Positions 30,428 to 40,305 are shown, numbered from the stretch's first letter. The stretch: 64,000 nt of DNA from Microbulbifer harenosus (GCF_005771435.1 NZ_VANI01000001.1:1-64000); one strand, 5' to 3'. The notes: generated by a model from the letters alone, not told the origin. Translations and numbers: made by a program.

Positions 30428-31021
30428 TTAAATCCTCTCCGCCTGCAGATGCAGTTTTGCCCAGTTGCTGGCCTGGAGGCGGTTTTTCACACCGATTTTT
30501 CGAAAAATGTTGTACATGTGGTTTTTGACGGTGTGTTCACTAAGGTGCAGTTTTGAAGCAATGATGCTATTCGGCTCTCCGGTCGTGAGCTGCGACAGAA
30601 TTTCCTGTTCCCGCTTTGTCAGCAGTATTCTGGACCGGCAGTCCACTTCGCTGACAGGCCTCGAATTCTGAATCGCGAGAGTCAGCTTGCTGACCAGTTC
30701 CCTTTGGCTTGCGCGACAGTCGCACAGGAAATTGAATTTCCGGTCCTGCAACGGGTAGAGAATGGATGCAGGAAGATCTGGCGGGTAGTTGACCAGTAAC
30801 ACACGGGGGTGTTTCACGGTTTTTAGGTAAGTGAACTCCGCACTGGGTCCGGATTTTGATGAGAAGCTGAAGCAATCCACGACGATGGCGTCGTAATTAA
30901 TGAGACATAATTTCTGTTTCCCGAATTCTGATTTTTCCCAATTTTGCGGGATTGCTTCTGAAACAAGCGAATACAGAAGATCCCCATGGAGGCCGGAATC
31001 GCTCAGAAAGAGAATCGGCAT
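30428..31021 (-). CDS. csgD: CsgD-like LuxR-family transcriptional regulator
   Basis: A 197-residue regulator with an N-terminal degenerate receiver-like domain (MPILFLSDSGLHGDLLYSLVSEAIPQNW) and a C-terminal LuxR helix-turn-helix (LTKREQEILSQLTTGEPNSIIASKLHLSEHTVKNHMYNIFRKIGVKNRLQASNWA), as in CsgD. The usual phospho-acceptor pattern is not obvious. ATG 31021 is used, with GGGG 7 bases upstream. Here it heads the same-strand run csgD-E-F-G-curlins, whereas in E. coli csgBAC is divergent from csgDEFG, so it probably autoregulates the whole locus. Confidence 0.85.
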   Translation of the reverse strand: MPILFLSDSGLHGDLLYSLVSEAIPQNWEKSEFGKQKLCLINYDAIVVDCFSFSSKSGPSAEFTYLKTVKHPRVLLVNYPPDLPASILYPLQDRKFNFLCDCRASQRELVSKLTLAIQNSRPVSEVDCRSRILLTKREQEILSQLTTGEPNSIIASKLHLSEHTVKNHMYNIFRKIGVKNRLQASNWAKLHLQAERI

Positions 31022-31502
31022 AGAAAACCCCAAAATTAGCCCTTATTGCCGCAAGGCAGAGATACGCCACTGCGAAACCTGTATGTCGCGAATCTGTCGC
31101 ATTCAGGTCGTCGCACGGTAAATTCCTCTTCTAACTTCTTTTAAGGGCGTTAACGGCCGCCCGTGTAGAGGAAGTGACGCCAGTCCGTTTAAGTGGAAAA
31201 TCTCATGCCTTGAGAAGTTTGTATGGAGTGTAGTCGGCTTTGTCTTAGTTACTGAAAAATGTTGTGACAGTCGTTCCATAATATTTCCAATTAAAAATTA
31301 CTTTTTTAAGAGTGATTTTTTTTGAGTTCGGGGTTTTTATAGTTTTAAGGAATTAGTTCCTTATTTGAGCCCCTCTGAGGAACATTTTTTATGAATGACG
31401 CAATAATCGTTAACCTCTTTGCATGCTGAAGGCGATGGTGATTTTTTGACGAAAGAGCCACCTAAGACTCCTATTCGCCGGCATTTTATCGAAGCGCGAA
31501 GA
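31022..31502. promoter_or_regulatory. AT-rich csgD / HlyD divergent region
   Basis: About 480 bases, far more AT-rich than the surroundings between 31240 and 31400, with no convincing gene. It must hold the csgD promoter and that of the divergent export operon. Such AT-rich csgD upstream DNA is a usual target for nucleoid proteins and integrated signals. I see no single clear operator. Confidence 0.5.
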
Positions 31503-32633
31503 ATGGCGTTCGCGCTCTGGCTGGTGCTGTCGTTGAGTTCACTCTCTGGTTGCAGCCAGACAGAGGATGTCGCGTTGGGAACTCTGGAGTGGGATCGGAT
31601 TGCTCTGCCTGCACCTGTGGCGGAAAAAATTGTGGCGATCCATGTGGTGGAAGGGCAGCGCGTGGTGCAGGGGCAGATATTGCTGCAGCTGGATCCGGCG
31701 CAGACGCGCGCGCGGCTGCATGCGGCCGAGGCGGCGGTGGCTCGTCAGGCGGCGGCACTGGCGGAGCTTGAGGTGGGACCGCGCCAGGAAGAGATCGAAC
31801 GTGCGCGCGCAGCGCTTGCGGCAGCGGAGGCGGACGCCGTAGACAAGGTGGCGGATTACCGTCGCCTGAGTGCGCTTGGAGATAAAAACTATGTATCCAG
31901 ATCCGAGATAGACGCCGCGCTCGCGGCCGCAGACAGTGCCCGCGCTCAGGTGCGCGCGGCGCGCGAGCAATTGCTTGAACTGGAGCGCGGCAATCGCCCG
32001 GAAGATATAGAACAAGGTAAAGCCGCGTTGCTCCAGGCGCAGGGTGAGGCGCAAGCGCTACGCGTTCTGCTGGAAAAGCTGACGTTGCGCGCTCCACGCG
32101 GCGGAATTGTCGACAGTATCCCTTTCAAACTCGGCGACGAGTCACCGGTTGGCGCATCGCTCGTGGTGATGTTGACTGGCAACACCCCCTATGCGCGTGT
32201 CTATGTTCCGCAGCCTATCCGCCACAAGCTCCATGTGGGCAGTGTCGCCCGCGTTACGCTGACGGGTGTCGGCGGCGATAGCCTGGGTACATTTGTCGGG
32301 CGTGTGCGCATGGTGCGCAATGATCCGAGCTTTACGCCCTACTATGCGCTGACCGGGGACGACGTGGCGCGGCTCAGTTATATCGCCGAAATTCAATTGC
32401 GCGAGGACGCCGCGCCGTTGCCCGCAGGGTTGCCGTTGCGCGCGGCATTTTTATCGACAGATGTCGATAGTGCGCCACCCGCGCCCCCGCCATTGGGCGG
32501 GCAGATAGAACCCGGCGATGAAGCAGCGGGTGGCGACGGCGCGGAGGACACGGTAGATCCTTCCACGCTGAGTGCGCCGACAGAGCAACGGCGAGCTTCC
32601 GACCACGAGGCATCCTTTGACGGTGGCAAATAG
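31503..32633 (+). CDS. HlyD-family membrane fusion lipoprotein of an ABC exporter
   Basis: About 376 residues. The lipoprotein-type signal MAFALWLVLSLSSLSGC leads to a biotinyl/lipoyl half-motif (LPAPVAEKIVAIHVVEGQRVVQGQILLQLDP), a long helical hairpin (about 60-165), the second half-motif LRAPRGGIVDSIPFKLGDESPVGASLVVML and a beta-barrel domain. The Pro/acid-rich tail is probably disordered. It resembles YbhG/YhiI-type adaptors. I used ATG 31503; TTG starts upstream are possible. The ATPase gene starts 2 bases after its stop. Confidence 0.82.
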   Translation: MAFALWLVLSLSSLSGCSQTEDVALGTLEWDRIALPAPVAEKIVAIHVVEGQRVVQGQILLQLDPAQTRARLHAAEAAVARQAAALAELEVGPRQEEIERARAALAAAEADAVDKVADYRRLSALGDKNYVSRSEIDAALAAADSARAQVRAAREQLLELERGNRPEDIEQGKAALLQAQGEAQALRVLLEKLTLRAPRGGIVDSIPFKLGDESPVGASLVVMLTGNTPYARVYVPQPIRHKLHVGSVARVTLTGVGGDSLGTFVGRVRMVRNDPSFTPYYALTGDDVARLSYIAEIQLREDAAPLPAGLPLRAAFLSTDVDSAPPAPPPLGGQIEPGDEAAGGDGAEDTVDPSTLSAPTEQRRASDHEASFDGGK

Positions 32634-32635
32634 AA

Positions 32636-33607
32636 ATGGAAGGTGACATCGCCATTCGCGCGCGCGGACTCAGCAAGCATTTCGGCAGTCTCAAAGCGGT
32701 GGATGATGTGGATCTCACGGTTCCGGCGCGGCAGATTTACGGTTTTCTCGGCCCCAATGGGTCTGGTAAATCGACCAGCATTCGCATGCTGTGCGGTCTG
32801 CTTACCCCCACATCCGGAGATATTGAGGTCCTCGGCCTGCAAATTCCCGCGCAGGCGGAAGTCCTGCGCCAGCGCATCGGCTATATGACCCAGCAGTTTT
32901 CCCTGTTTACGGACCTCTCGGTGCGCGAGAACCTGGAGTTTCTCTCGGCAGTACAGAATATGCCGGTCAGGAACGCGCGGGCGCGTATCGAAGAGTTACT
33001 GGCGGAATTTCAGTTTGAGGGCCGGGCGGATCAGTTGGCCGGGACCATGAGTGGCGGACAGAAGCAGCGCCTGGCCCTGGCCGGCGCGGTGATCCACAAA
33101 CCGGAGCTGTTGTTTCTGGATGAACCTACCAGTGCGGTGGACCCGGAATCCCGCCGGGATTTCTGGGAAAAACTGTTTGAGCTGGCCGATGCCGGTACCA
33201 CGATTTTGGTTTCGACACACTACATGGACGAAGCAGAGCGCTGCCATCGGCTTGCGATTCTGAACCGCGGCCGGCTGGTGGCGGACGGCAGCCCCGCGGA
33301 ACTGACCGGAAAACTCGACGGGCGAACCCTGCTGGTGGAAACCGGGCGCCAGCGCAGCGCGCGCAATGTACTTCTGAGTCAGCCTGGTGTGATCAGTGCG
33401 GCACAAATCGGCAACAGCTTGCGACTGTTGACGACGGAAGATCCAGTGAGCGCCGAAGAGCTACGGGGCGCGCTGCGCGCCGAGGGTATCCAGGCGGAGA
33501 TTGCACCGGTGGAGCCGAGCCTGGAGGACGTGTTCGTTGCGGTGACGCACCGCGACTCTGATCCGACGCCGGAACAGCGTGCGTCGCCCCGTGAGGAAAA
33601 CTCGTGA
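32636..33607 (+). CDS. ABC exporter ATP-binding protein
   Basis: A 323-residue ATPase of the ABC-2 (YbhF/CcmA-like) group. Walker A GFLGPNGSGKSTSIRML, Q-loop YMTQQFSLFTDLSVRENL, signature MSGGQKQRLALAGAVIHKPELLFLDEPTSAVDPESRRDFW including Walker B, and switch His in VSTHYMDEAERCHRLAI. A single ATPase domain, unlike two-domain E. coli YbhF. It overlaps the permease gene by 4 bases and pairs with the HlyD protein upstream. Confidence 0.9.
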   Translation: MEGDIAIRARGLSKHFGSLKAVDDVDLTVPARQIYGFLGPNGSGKSTSIRMLCGLLTPTSGDIEVLGLQIPAQAEVLRQRIGYMTQQFSLFTDLSVRENLEFLSAVQNMPVRNARARIEELLAEFQFEGRADQLAGTMSGGQKQRLALAGAVIHKPELLFLDEPTSAVDPESRRDFWEKLFELADAGTTILVSTHYMDEAERCHRLAILNRGRLVADGSPAELTGKLDGRTLLVETGRQRSARNVLLSQPGVISAAQIGNSLRLLTTEDPVSAEELRGALRAEGIQAEIAPVEPSLEDVFVAVTHRDSDPTPEQRASPREENS

Positions 33608-34728
33608 ACGGTCGTCGCCTGTTCGCGGTATTGCAAAAGGAGTTCCGGCAGATGCGTCGGGACCGCATGACCCTGGCGATGATCATCGGGATCCCCATGA
33701 TGCAACTGGTATTGTTCGGCTACGCCATCAACCTGAACCTGCGTCATTTGCCTGCGGCCATAGCCGATCAGGCGGAAACCAGCGCCTCGCGCCGGCAGGT
33801 GATGGACATGCTCGCCACAGAGGTGATCGAGCCGGTGGCGGATGCGCAGACGCCGCAGCAGGTGATGACCATGCTGCGCCGCGGCGAAATCAGTGTGGGC
33901 ATTGTCATTCCTTACGACTACGAGCGCCGACTGGCGCTCGGGCAGGAGGCGATCCAGATTCTGGTGGATGGTAGCGATACGGTGGTGCAGAGCGCTGCGG
34001 CGCAGCTGGCGCAGGTTCCCGTGGGTGAGCCGCCGCCGGAGAACAACATCAGCCTGCCCAATCGCCAATCCTCGGTGCCGCTGCCGCGAGGCCCGGTGAG
34101 CATCGTCAGCTTCTACAACCCGCAGCGGGTGTCGGCGATCAATATCGTCCCGGGGCTGATTGGGATCATCCTCACCATGACCATGGTAATGTTCACCGCG
34201 GTGGCCATTGTGCGTGAGCGCGAACGGGGCAATATGGAGTTGCTGATTGCCACCCCGGTGAGCAGCATTGAGTTGATGCTCGGTAAGGTACTCCCATACG
34301 GCCTGGTCGGACTGATCCAGACCAGCCTGATCCTGCTGCTTGGCACCTGGCTGTTTGGCGTACCCATTCGCGGCAGTTTGCTGGATGTCTATATTGCTTC
34401 GCTATTGCTGATTCTGGCGAACTTGACTATGGGGCTGCTGATCTCCACGCGCGCCCAGTCCCAGTTCCAGGCCATGCAGATGACGTTGTTTGTGTTTCTG
34501 CCTTCCATACTTCTGTCCGGCTTTATGTTTCCCTTTGACGGCATGCCAAAAGCGGCGCAGTGGCTGGCGGAGATATTGCCGCTCACCCATTTCCTGCGCC
34601 TGATCCGCGGTGTGATGCTGCGGGGCGCCGGGGTGTTCGAACTGTGGCCGGATCTGCTGGCACTGGTTGTATTTATCATCCTGATGATGACCCTGGCCGT
34701 ACGGCGTTTCCGCAAGCGGCTCGATTGA
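33604..34728 (+). CDS. ABC-2 type permease (YbhS/YhhJ-like)
   Basis: A 374-residue permease with one N-terminal helix (LAMIIGIPMMQLVLFGYAINL), a large periplasmic loop (about 45-175) and five C-terminal helices, including the ABC-2 signature MVMFTAVAIVRERERGNMELLIATPVSSIELMLGKVLPY. Such permeases dimerise with the adaptor and an ATPase to export drugs or lipids. Only one permease is present, so it would be a homodimer. Substrate unknown. No outer-membrane factor gene is adjacent. Confidence 0.88.
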   Translation: MNGRRLFAVLQKEFRQMRRDRMTLAMIIGIPMMQLVLFGYAINLNLRHLPAAIADQAETSASRRQVMDMLATEVIEPVADAQTPQQVMTMLRRGEISVGIVIPYDYERRLALGQEAIQILVDGSDTVVQSAAAQLAQVPVGEPPPENNISLPNRQSSVPLPRGPVSIVSFYNPQRVSAINIVPGLIGIILTMTMVMFTAVAIVRERERGNMELLIATPVSSIELMLGKVLPYGLVGLIQTSLILLLGTWLFGVPIRGSLLDVYIASLLLILANLTMGLLISTRAQSQFQAMQMTLFVFLPSILLSGFMFPFDGMPKAAQWLAEILPLTHFLRLIRGVMLRGAGVFELWPDLLALVVFIILMMTLAVRRFRKRLD

Positions 34729-34943
34729 CGTCCGCATGGTTTTGGGGAGTTTGGTCCGTGCAAGGCGTTTTGCACCGGGGCTGTGACCCTATAAATGAAA
34801 CTCCGCCTTAGTGTTTGATACCATGCCTCGACCATTTCATTTCTGCAGGTGGCAATTTCCGCCATCCGCTCTATTTCAAGACTGATGTCTGGTCTGTACA
34901 CATTAGGACTGTGCTGGGTACCAGCAGGGGAGGGCGCTGTACC

Positions 34944-36332
34944 ATGACCGAGATTTTCCAGAGTTTGCCACCGTGGTTGTGGTTTGTTATCGCGCTGGTA
35001 GCGCTGTTTTTGGCGCGTAAACCTATGCATCAGGGGATTTACGCCCTGGCGCGGTTTTTCTACCAGTCTCTTCGCCTTGCTGCCAATGCGGTGGCCGCCG
35101 CAGAGGCCCGGTTGCAATTGCGCAACCGGGAAGTGTTGATGGCCGCCGGCCGCGAGGCCGCAGAGCGGCATATCGAGCGGGAGTTCGATCGTATCGAGGG
35201 CGCAATGAAGAAGGAGTTGGCGCAGTATCCAACCCTGCACCGCAAACTGTGCGAGCAACTGACAGCCGTCGACGAAGACTATGTGCGCAGTGCCGAGGTG
35301 CCCCCGGAACCCTCCAACTGGGTCAATGCCATCAAGGCAGTGGCAGAAATCCCTTCCAAGCAGGATCCGGTTCTGGGAGATGTGCTGGAGACCATTCACG
35401 GTTCCATGCGCAAGGCGGAAGCCAAGGCACTGGAAGCGTACCGGGAGTCCGCGCGCGAGCGACACCAGTTGCTGAAGCGCATGATGCCCGCCTGGCGCGC
35501 AATTCTTCAAAGTCTGGGCAAGGTCAACAAAACGGTTACCACGGTGCAGCAGCGGACAACAGTGGTCGACCGTCATATGGATCGCTACGAGGAAATCCTG
35601 CAGAGCAGTGACCGCGCCCAGCGCATGCTGTCGTCCTCTTCCCTCAGCCAGTTTTTCATTTCCGCGTTTGTACTTGCCATTGTGCTGGGCGGTGCGCTGA
35701 TCAACTTTTACCTGATTGCGCGTCCCATGACGGAAATTGTGGGCGGTTCCGCCGAGATCGGCGGCTTCAGAATCGCGGATATTTCCGCGCTGGTGATCCT
35801 CCTGCTGGAGGTCGCAGTGGGCATGTTGGTGATGGAGTGTCTGCGAATTACCCGTCTGTTCCCGGTGATCGCGGCCCTCCATGACAAGGTGCGTTTGCGC
35901 ATGCTATGGGGCGCGTGCGCACTGCTGTTTATTCTGGTTGCCGTGGAAGCGGGGCTCGCGTTGATGTCAGAATCCATGTTCACCACTGGCGGGGTTTTCC
36001 CCCAGAGTGCCGGTGAGGTCCACTGGGGCACTATCGCCGCGCGGATGGGGCTGGGGGTGGTTCTGCCGTTCGCACTGATCTTTGCCGCCATTCCACTGGA
36101 GAGTTTTATCGCTTCCAGCCGCACCATGATCGGTATCCTGGGCGCATTTTCTCTGCGCACCCTCGCCGTCGGTCTGCGCCTTGTTGGCAGTGGCATCAGG
36201 CAAAGCGGCGACCTGCTGGTGCGGTTGTATGACATCGTGATTTTCCTCCCGCTATGGCTGGAGGCGAGCTTTCTGCGCTGGCGGGAGCAGGTGGCGCGAC
36301 GCAGCGATACCGAAGCCGGGAGTGCGTCGTAA
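34944..36332 (+). CDS. Unrecognised six-helix membrane protein with helical domain
   Basis: A 462-residue protein of no family I recognise. An N-terminal helix (about 9-25, PWLWFVIALVALFLARK), then about 200 residues of predicted charged alpha-helix (KKELAQYPTLHRKLCEQL, ESARERHQLLKRMMPAWRAILQSLGKVNKTVTTVQQR) of coiled-coil character. Five further hydrophobic segments follow near 236-259, 278-298, 318-341, 366-386 and 427-445. The layout suggests a large cytoplasmic or periplasmic helical bundle held at the inner membrane. ATG 34944 is chosen for the purine-rich AGGGGAGGG upstream. A phosphodiesterase gene follows after 11 bases, probably in one operon. Confidence 0.7.
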   Translation: MTEIFQSLPPWLWFVIALVALFLARKPMHQGIYALARFFYQSLRLAANAVAAAEARLQLRNREVLMAAGREAAERHIEREFDRIEGAMKKELAQYPTLHRKLCEQLTAVDEDYVRSAEVPPEPSNWVNAIKAVAEIPSKQDPVLGDVLETIHGSMRKAEAKALEAYRESARERHQLLKRMMPAWRAILQSLGKVNKTVTTVQQRTTVVDRHMDRYEEILQSSDRAQRMLSSSSLSQFFISAFVLAIVLGGALINFYLIARPMTEIVGGSAEIGGFRIADISALVILLLEVAVGMLVMECLRITRLFPVIAALHDKVRLRMLWGACALLFILVAVEAGLALMSESMFTTGGVFPQSAGEVHWGTIAARMGLGVVLPFALIFAAIPLESFIASSRTMIGILGAFSLRTLAVGLRLVGSGIRQSGDLLVRLYDIVIFLPLWLEASFLRWREQVARRSDTEAGSAS

Positions 36333-36343
36333 TCGAATCCGCA

Positions 36344-37156
36344 ATGAGCAATGGTTCCGGAGTGTCTCTGTGGAGAACCGGGCAAAAACGCCCGATGGTA
36401 ATCGCCCATGGCGACGAATCCGGCTGCGGGTTGTTTCCCGGCAATACTCTGCTGTATTTGCACAGGATGGTCGAGCTGGGCGTGGACGCGCTGGAGATGG
36501 ATCTCAATCTCACCGCAGACGGCCACTTGATCCTGATGCACGACGCCACACTTGAGCGGACCACGAATGGCTGCGGCGCGGTGATCGAGCATTCTCTGGC
36601 GCAGTTGCGCGAAGTTAATGCCGCGTACAACTGGAGCCGCGACGGCGAGTACTTCCCCTATCGGGACAAGCCGTTGCGAATTGCCACTATTGACGAGGTA
36701 TTCGAACAGATCCCCGACACTCCGCTGATCATCGAATTGAAAAACGATTCACCGGTTGCGGCAGAATCGCTACGCCGCGCCATCGAAAAGGCCGGCTGTG
36801 GCGAGCGGATCATCGTCTCTTCTTACCACCGCGCCGTTATCCGCGAATTCCGCCGCCTGTGCCCACAGATATACACCGGTGTAACCATGCCGGAGGCGCT
36901 GCGGTTCTATGTGGCGCAGTGGCTGGGTGTATCAGACAGGTTGCGGTGCGGCTACCGGGCCATGCAACTGCCTATGCACTATTTCGGCTTGAATGTGTAT
37001 TCACGGCGCTTTGTAAGAGCGGCGCGCAAACACGGCCTGCACCTCTCCGTATGGACCGTGGATGAGCGCGAGCAGATGCAACACTATATCGCACTCGGTC
37101 TCGATGGCATCGTTACCAACCGGCCGGACAGGCTGCTCGAATTACTGGAAGAATAA
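36344..37156 (+). CDS. Glycerophosphodiester phosphodiesterase family protein
   Basis: About 270 residues with the GDPD TIM-barrel pattern: PMVIAHGDESGCGLFPGNTLLYL, ALEMDLNLTADGHLILMHDATLERTTNG (metal-binding Glu, Asp and His), LIIELKND, and WTVDEREQMQHYIALGLDGIVTNRPDRL near the end. The usual HRG at the first motif is HGD here, and NT of ENT is kept, so it may be a divergent subfamily. No signal peptide; cytoplasmic. It follows the unknown membrane protein by 11 bases. Confidence 0.82.
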   Translation: MSNGSGVSLWRTGQKRPMVIAHGDESGCGLFPGNTLLYLHRMVELGVDALEMDLNLTADGHLILMHDATLERTTNGCGAVIEHSLAQLREVNAAYNWSRDGEYFPYRDKPLRIATIDEVFEQIPDTPLIIELKNDSPVAAESLRRAIEKAGCGERIIVSSYHRAVIREFRRLCPQIYTGVTMPEALRFYVAQWLGVSDRLRCGYRAMQLPMHYFGLNVYSRRFVRAARKHGLHLSVWTVDEREQMQHYIALGLDGIVTNRPDRLLELLEE

Positions 37157-37263
37157 CGACTAAAGCGAAAGTTCTTTGTACTGTGGCCGTTGAACTGAAA
37201 ACTCCGACCCGCTAGCGGTACTGCCACAGAACCAGCTAGCGGGGCCGCGATACTCGAACGTGC

Positions 37264-40200
37264 TTACTGCTCTTTGATCCTGAACCAAGCTGCATACAGC
37301 GCCGGCAAAAACAACAGCGTCAGCGCCGTAGCTACGATCAACCCACCCATAATCGCTACCGCCATGGGCCCGAAAAAGTCACTGCGCGAAAGCGGAATCA
37401 TCGCCAGCACGGCTGTGAGTGCGGTCAGTACAATGGGCCGGAAGCGGCGCACCGTGGATTCCACGATGGCGTCCCAGGGGGAGAGCCCCTGTTGTTTATC
37501 CTGCTCGATCTGATCCACCAGGATCACCGAGTTGCGCATGATCATGCCAGCCAGCGCAATGGTGCCGAGCATTGCCACAAACCCGAACGGCTGGTTGAAC
37601 AGCAACAGGAACAGCGTAACACCAATGATCCCCAGCGGCGCGGTGAGAAACACCATGGTGGACAGGGAAAAACTGCGCAGCTGCAACATCAGCAGTGTGA
37701 ACACCACCAGCAGAAACAGCGGCATGCCGGCGTTGACGGATTTCTGCCCGCGCGCGGACTCTTCCACGCTGCCGCCGATTTCCAACAGGTAGCCGGGAGG
37801 CAGGGCATCGCGCAGGCTCTGCAGCTGCGGCCAGATCTCCGCCACTACCGTTGCCGGCTGTTGCTTGCCGTAAATATCCGCGCGTACGGTCACCGTAGGC
37901 AAACGGTCGCGGTGCCAGATAACACCCTCCTCAAAGGCATAGTCGAGCGTTGCCACCTGGTTTAGCGGCAGGGATTCGCCGCCCTCGGTCTGCACGGCGA
38001 GATTGCCCAGCTGCGCCAGTGCCTGGCGCTCGCGCTCCTCACCGCGCACCGCCACTGCAATCAGCTCGTTGTCTTCGCGGTACTGACCCACCGCGGCACC
38101 GGAAAGCGATCCTTGCAGTGCCTGCGACAACGCCGCGCTGCTCACGCCCATTTCCCGCGCGCGCGCCTGGTCCACTTCGAGGTTCACCACCTTGCTGGGC
38201 TCCTCCCAGTCCAGGTGCACGTTGGCTACGTCGCGGTTGCCTCGCACGATGTCTGCTACTTCGCGGGCGATTCGGCGCACTTCCGGAATATGTTCTCCGG
38301 AAACGCGGAACTGCACCGGGTAACCTACGGGCGGGCCATTTTCCAGCCGCGATACCCGCGAGCGCACACTGGGGAATTGCTCGGCCAGCGTGGAGATGAG
38401 CCACAGGCGCACCGCCTCCCTATCCTCGATGTTGCGGGTCAGCACCACAAACTGGGCGAAGCTCGCCGCCGGCAGCTGCTGGTCGAGGGGCAGGTAAAAG
38501 CGCGGTGAACCGGTGCCTATATAGGCCACATAGTTTTCCACCTGTGGGTGCTCAGCCAGTAGCGTTTCCAGCCGCCCGGCTTCCTCTTCCGTGGCGCGCA
38601 GAGAGGCGCCCTCATTCAGCTTGAGATCTACCATGAGCTCCAGGCGCGCGGACGAGGGGAAAAACTGCTGCGGTACAAAGCGGAACAGCATAATCGCACC
38701 GACAAATACCAGTGCGGTCAGCAGCAGCACGGTTTTTCGGTAGCGCAGGCACCACTGCAAGACCCGGCGGAACCGCAGGTAAAATGGTTTCTGGTAGGGG
38801 TCCGTATGGTTGGCATGCGCACCGCGCTCCGGCAATAGACGATTGCCGAGATAGGGAACAAAAATCACCGCGGCGACCCAGGATGCCAGCAGCGACAGGG
38901 TGACCACCTGAAAAATCGAACGGGTATATTCGCCGGTGCCAGACTGCGCGGTGGCAATGGGCAGGAACCCCGCCGCCGTAATCAGAGTGCCGGTCAACAT
39001 GGGGAATGCGGTGCTGGTCCAGGCGAAACCCGCGGCTTTCAGCCGGGAGAATCCCTGCTCCATCTTGATTGCCATCATCTCCACCGCAATGATGGCATCG
39101 TCCACCATCAGGCCGAGCGCCAGTACCAGCGCGCCGAGGGAGATCTTGTGCAGGCCGATGTCGTAGTAATTCATCAGCGCAAAGGTCATTGCCAGCACCA
39201 GCGGAATCGACAGTGCCACCACTAACCCCGTGCGGAAGCCCAGGGAGAAAAAGCTCACCAGCATCACGATGATCAGCGCTTCCACGAGCACCTTGACGAA
39301 TTCCCCCACGCCGCTTTTTACCGCCGCCGGCTGGTCGGACACTTTGCGCAACTCGAGACCGAGCGGCAGGTCCTGCTGCAGTTCACCAACCGCCGCGTCC
39401 AGGCGTTCACCCAGCTGCAGAATGTCGCCGCCGGCTTTCATCGACACGGCGATGCCGATGGCATCCTCACCCATAAAGCGCACGCGCGGTTGTGGTGGAT
39501 CGCTGAAGCCGCGCTCGACGCGGGCAAAGTCACCCAGTGCAATGGTGTGACCGTTGGCATGAATCGGAAACTGGCGGATCTCCTCCACGCTTTGGAACTG
39601 GCCGCTGACGCGGATGCGGACGCGATCGGAAACCGCCTCCACAAAACCCGCTTCCGCCATCTGGTTCTGGGCCTGCAGTGCGGACTGCACGGCGGCCAGG
39701 GGAATACCGAGGGACGCGAGCTTGGTATTGGAAATTTCCACCCAGATTCTTTCGTCCTGCAGGCCGAGCAGTTCCACCTTGCCCACATCGTCCACCCGCT
39801 GCAGCGCCAGTTGCAGGCGGTCGGCATAGTCTTTCAGCAGTGCATAGTCAAACCCCGAACCTGTGAGCGCATAGATGTTGCCGAATGTGGTGCCGAACTC
39901 GTCGTTAAAAAACGGTCCCTGGATATCCGGCGGCAGAGTGTGGCGGATGTCGCCGACTTTCTTCCGCACCTGATACCAGAGATCGGGAATTTCCGCGGAG
40001 CGCATACTGTCGCGGGCCACAAACATGACCTGTGACTGGCCGGGGCGGGAAAACGAGGTAATACGGTCGTATTCGCCGGTCTCCATCAGTTTCTTTTCGA
40101 TGCGCTCGGTAATCTGGCGCGAGACTTCTTCGGCGCTGGCGCCGGGCCAGAGGGTGTTCACCACCATCACCTTGAAGGTAAACGGCGGGTCTTCGCTCTG

Positions 40201-40305
40201 CCCCAATTGCGTGTAAGAGAGGGCGCCCATCAGGCCGAGCATGAGCATGGCGTAGAGCACCAGTGGACGATTATTCAGTGCCCACTCGGAGAGATTGAAT
40301 CGCAT
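37264..40305 (-). CDS. RND efflux transporter, inner-membrane subunit
   Basis: A 1013-residue proton-driven RND pump of the AcrB/MexB-like HAE group. Twelve helices in two halves, each with a large periplasmic loop. Helix 1 is NNRPLVLYAMLMLGLMGALSYTQLGQSEDPPFTFKVM, and the helix-4 motif LVLALGLMVDDAIIAVEMM carries the proton-relay Asp pair. It is most like the shorter, single-adaptor RND proteins of marine bacteria. Encoded 73 bases after the adaptor gene and divergent from a TetR regulator; no outer-membrane channel gene is present. Confidence 0.93.
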   Translation of the reverse strand: MRFNLSEWALNNRPLVLYAMLMLGLMGALSYTQLGQSEDPPFTFKVMVVNTLWPGASAEEVSRQITERIEKKLMETGEYDRITSFSRPGQSQVMFVARDSMRSAEIPDLWYQVRKKVGDIRHTLPPDIQGPFFNDEFGTTFGNIYALTGSGFDYALLKDYADRLQLALQRVDDVGKVELLGLQDERIWVEISNTKLASLGIPLAAVQSALQAQNQMAEAGFVEAVSDRVRIRVSGQFQSVEEIRQFPIHANGHTIALGDFARVERGFSDPPQPRVRFMGEDAIGIAVSMKAGGDILQLGERLDAAVGELQQDLPLGLELRKVSDQPAAVKSGVGEFVKVLVEALIIVMLVSFFSLGFRTGLVVALSIPLVLAMTFALMNYYDIGLHKISLGALVLALGLMVDDAIIAVEMMAIKMEQGFSRLKAAGFAWTSTAFPMLTGTLITAAGFLPIATAQSGTGEYTRSIFQVVTLSLLASWVAAVIFVPYLGNRLLPERGAHANHTDPYQKPFYLRFRRVLQWCLRYRKTVLLLTALVFVGAIMLFRFVPQQFFPSSARLELMVDLKLNEGASLRATEEEAGRLETLLAEHPQVENYVAYIGTGSPRFYLPLDQQLPAASFAQFVVLTRNIEDREAVRLWLISTLAEQFPSVRSRVSRLENGPPVGYPVQFRVSGEHIPEVRRIAREVADIVRGNRDVANVHLDWEEPSKVVNLEVDQARAREMGVSSAALSQALQGSLSGAAVGQYREDNELIAVAVRGEERERQALAQLGNLAVQTEGGESLPLNQVATLDYAFEEGVIWHRDRLPTVTVRADIYGKQQPATVVAEIWPQLQSLRDALPPGYLLEIGGSVEESARGQKSVNAGMPLFLLVVFTLLMLQLRSFSLSTMVFLTAPLGIIGVTLFLLLFNQPFGFVAMLGTIALAGMIMRNSVILVDQIEQDKQQGLSPWDAIVESTVRRFRPIVLTALTAVLAMIPLSRSDFFGPMAVAIMGGLIVATALTLLFLPALYAAWFRIKEQ

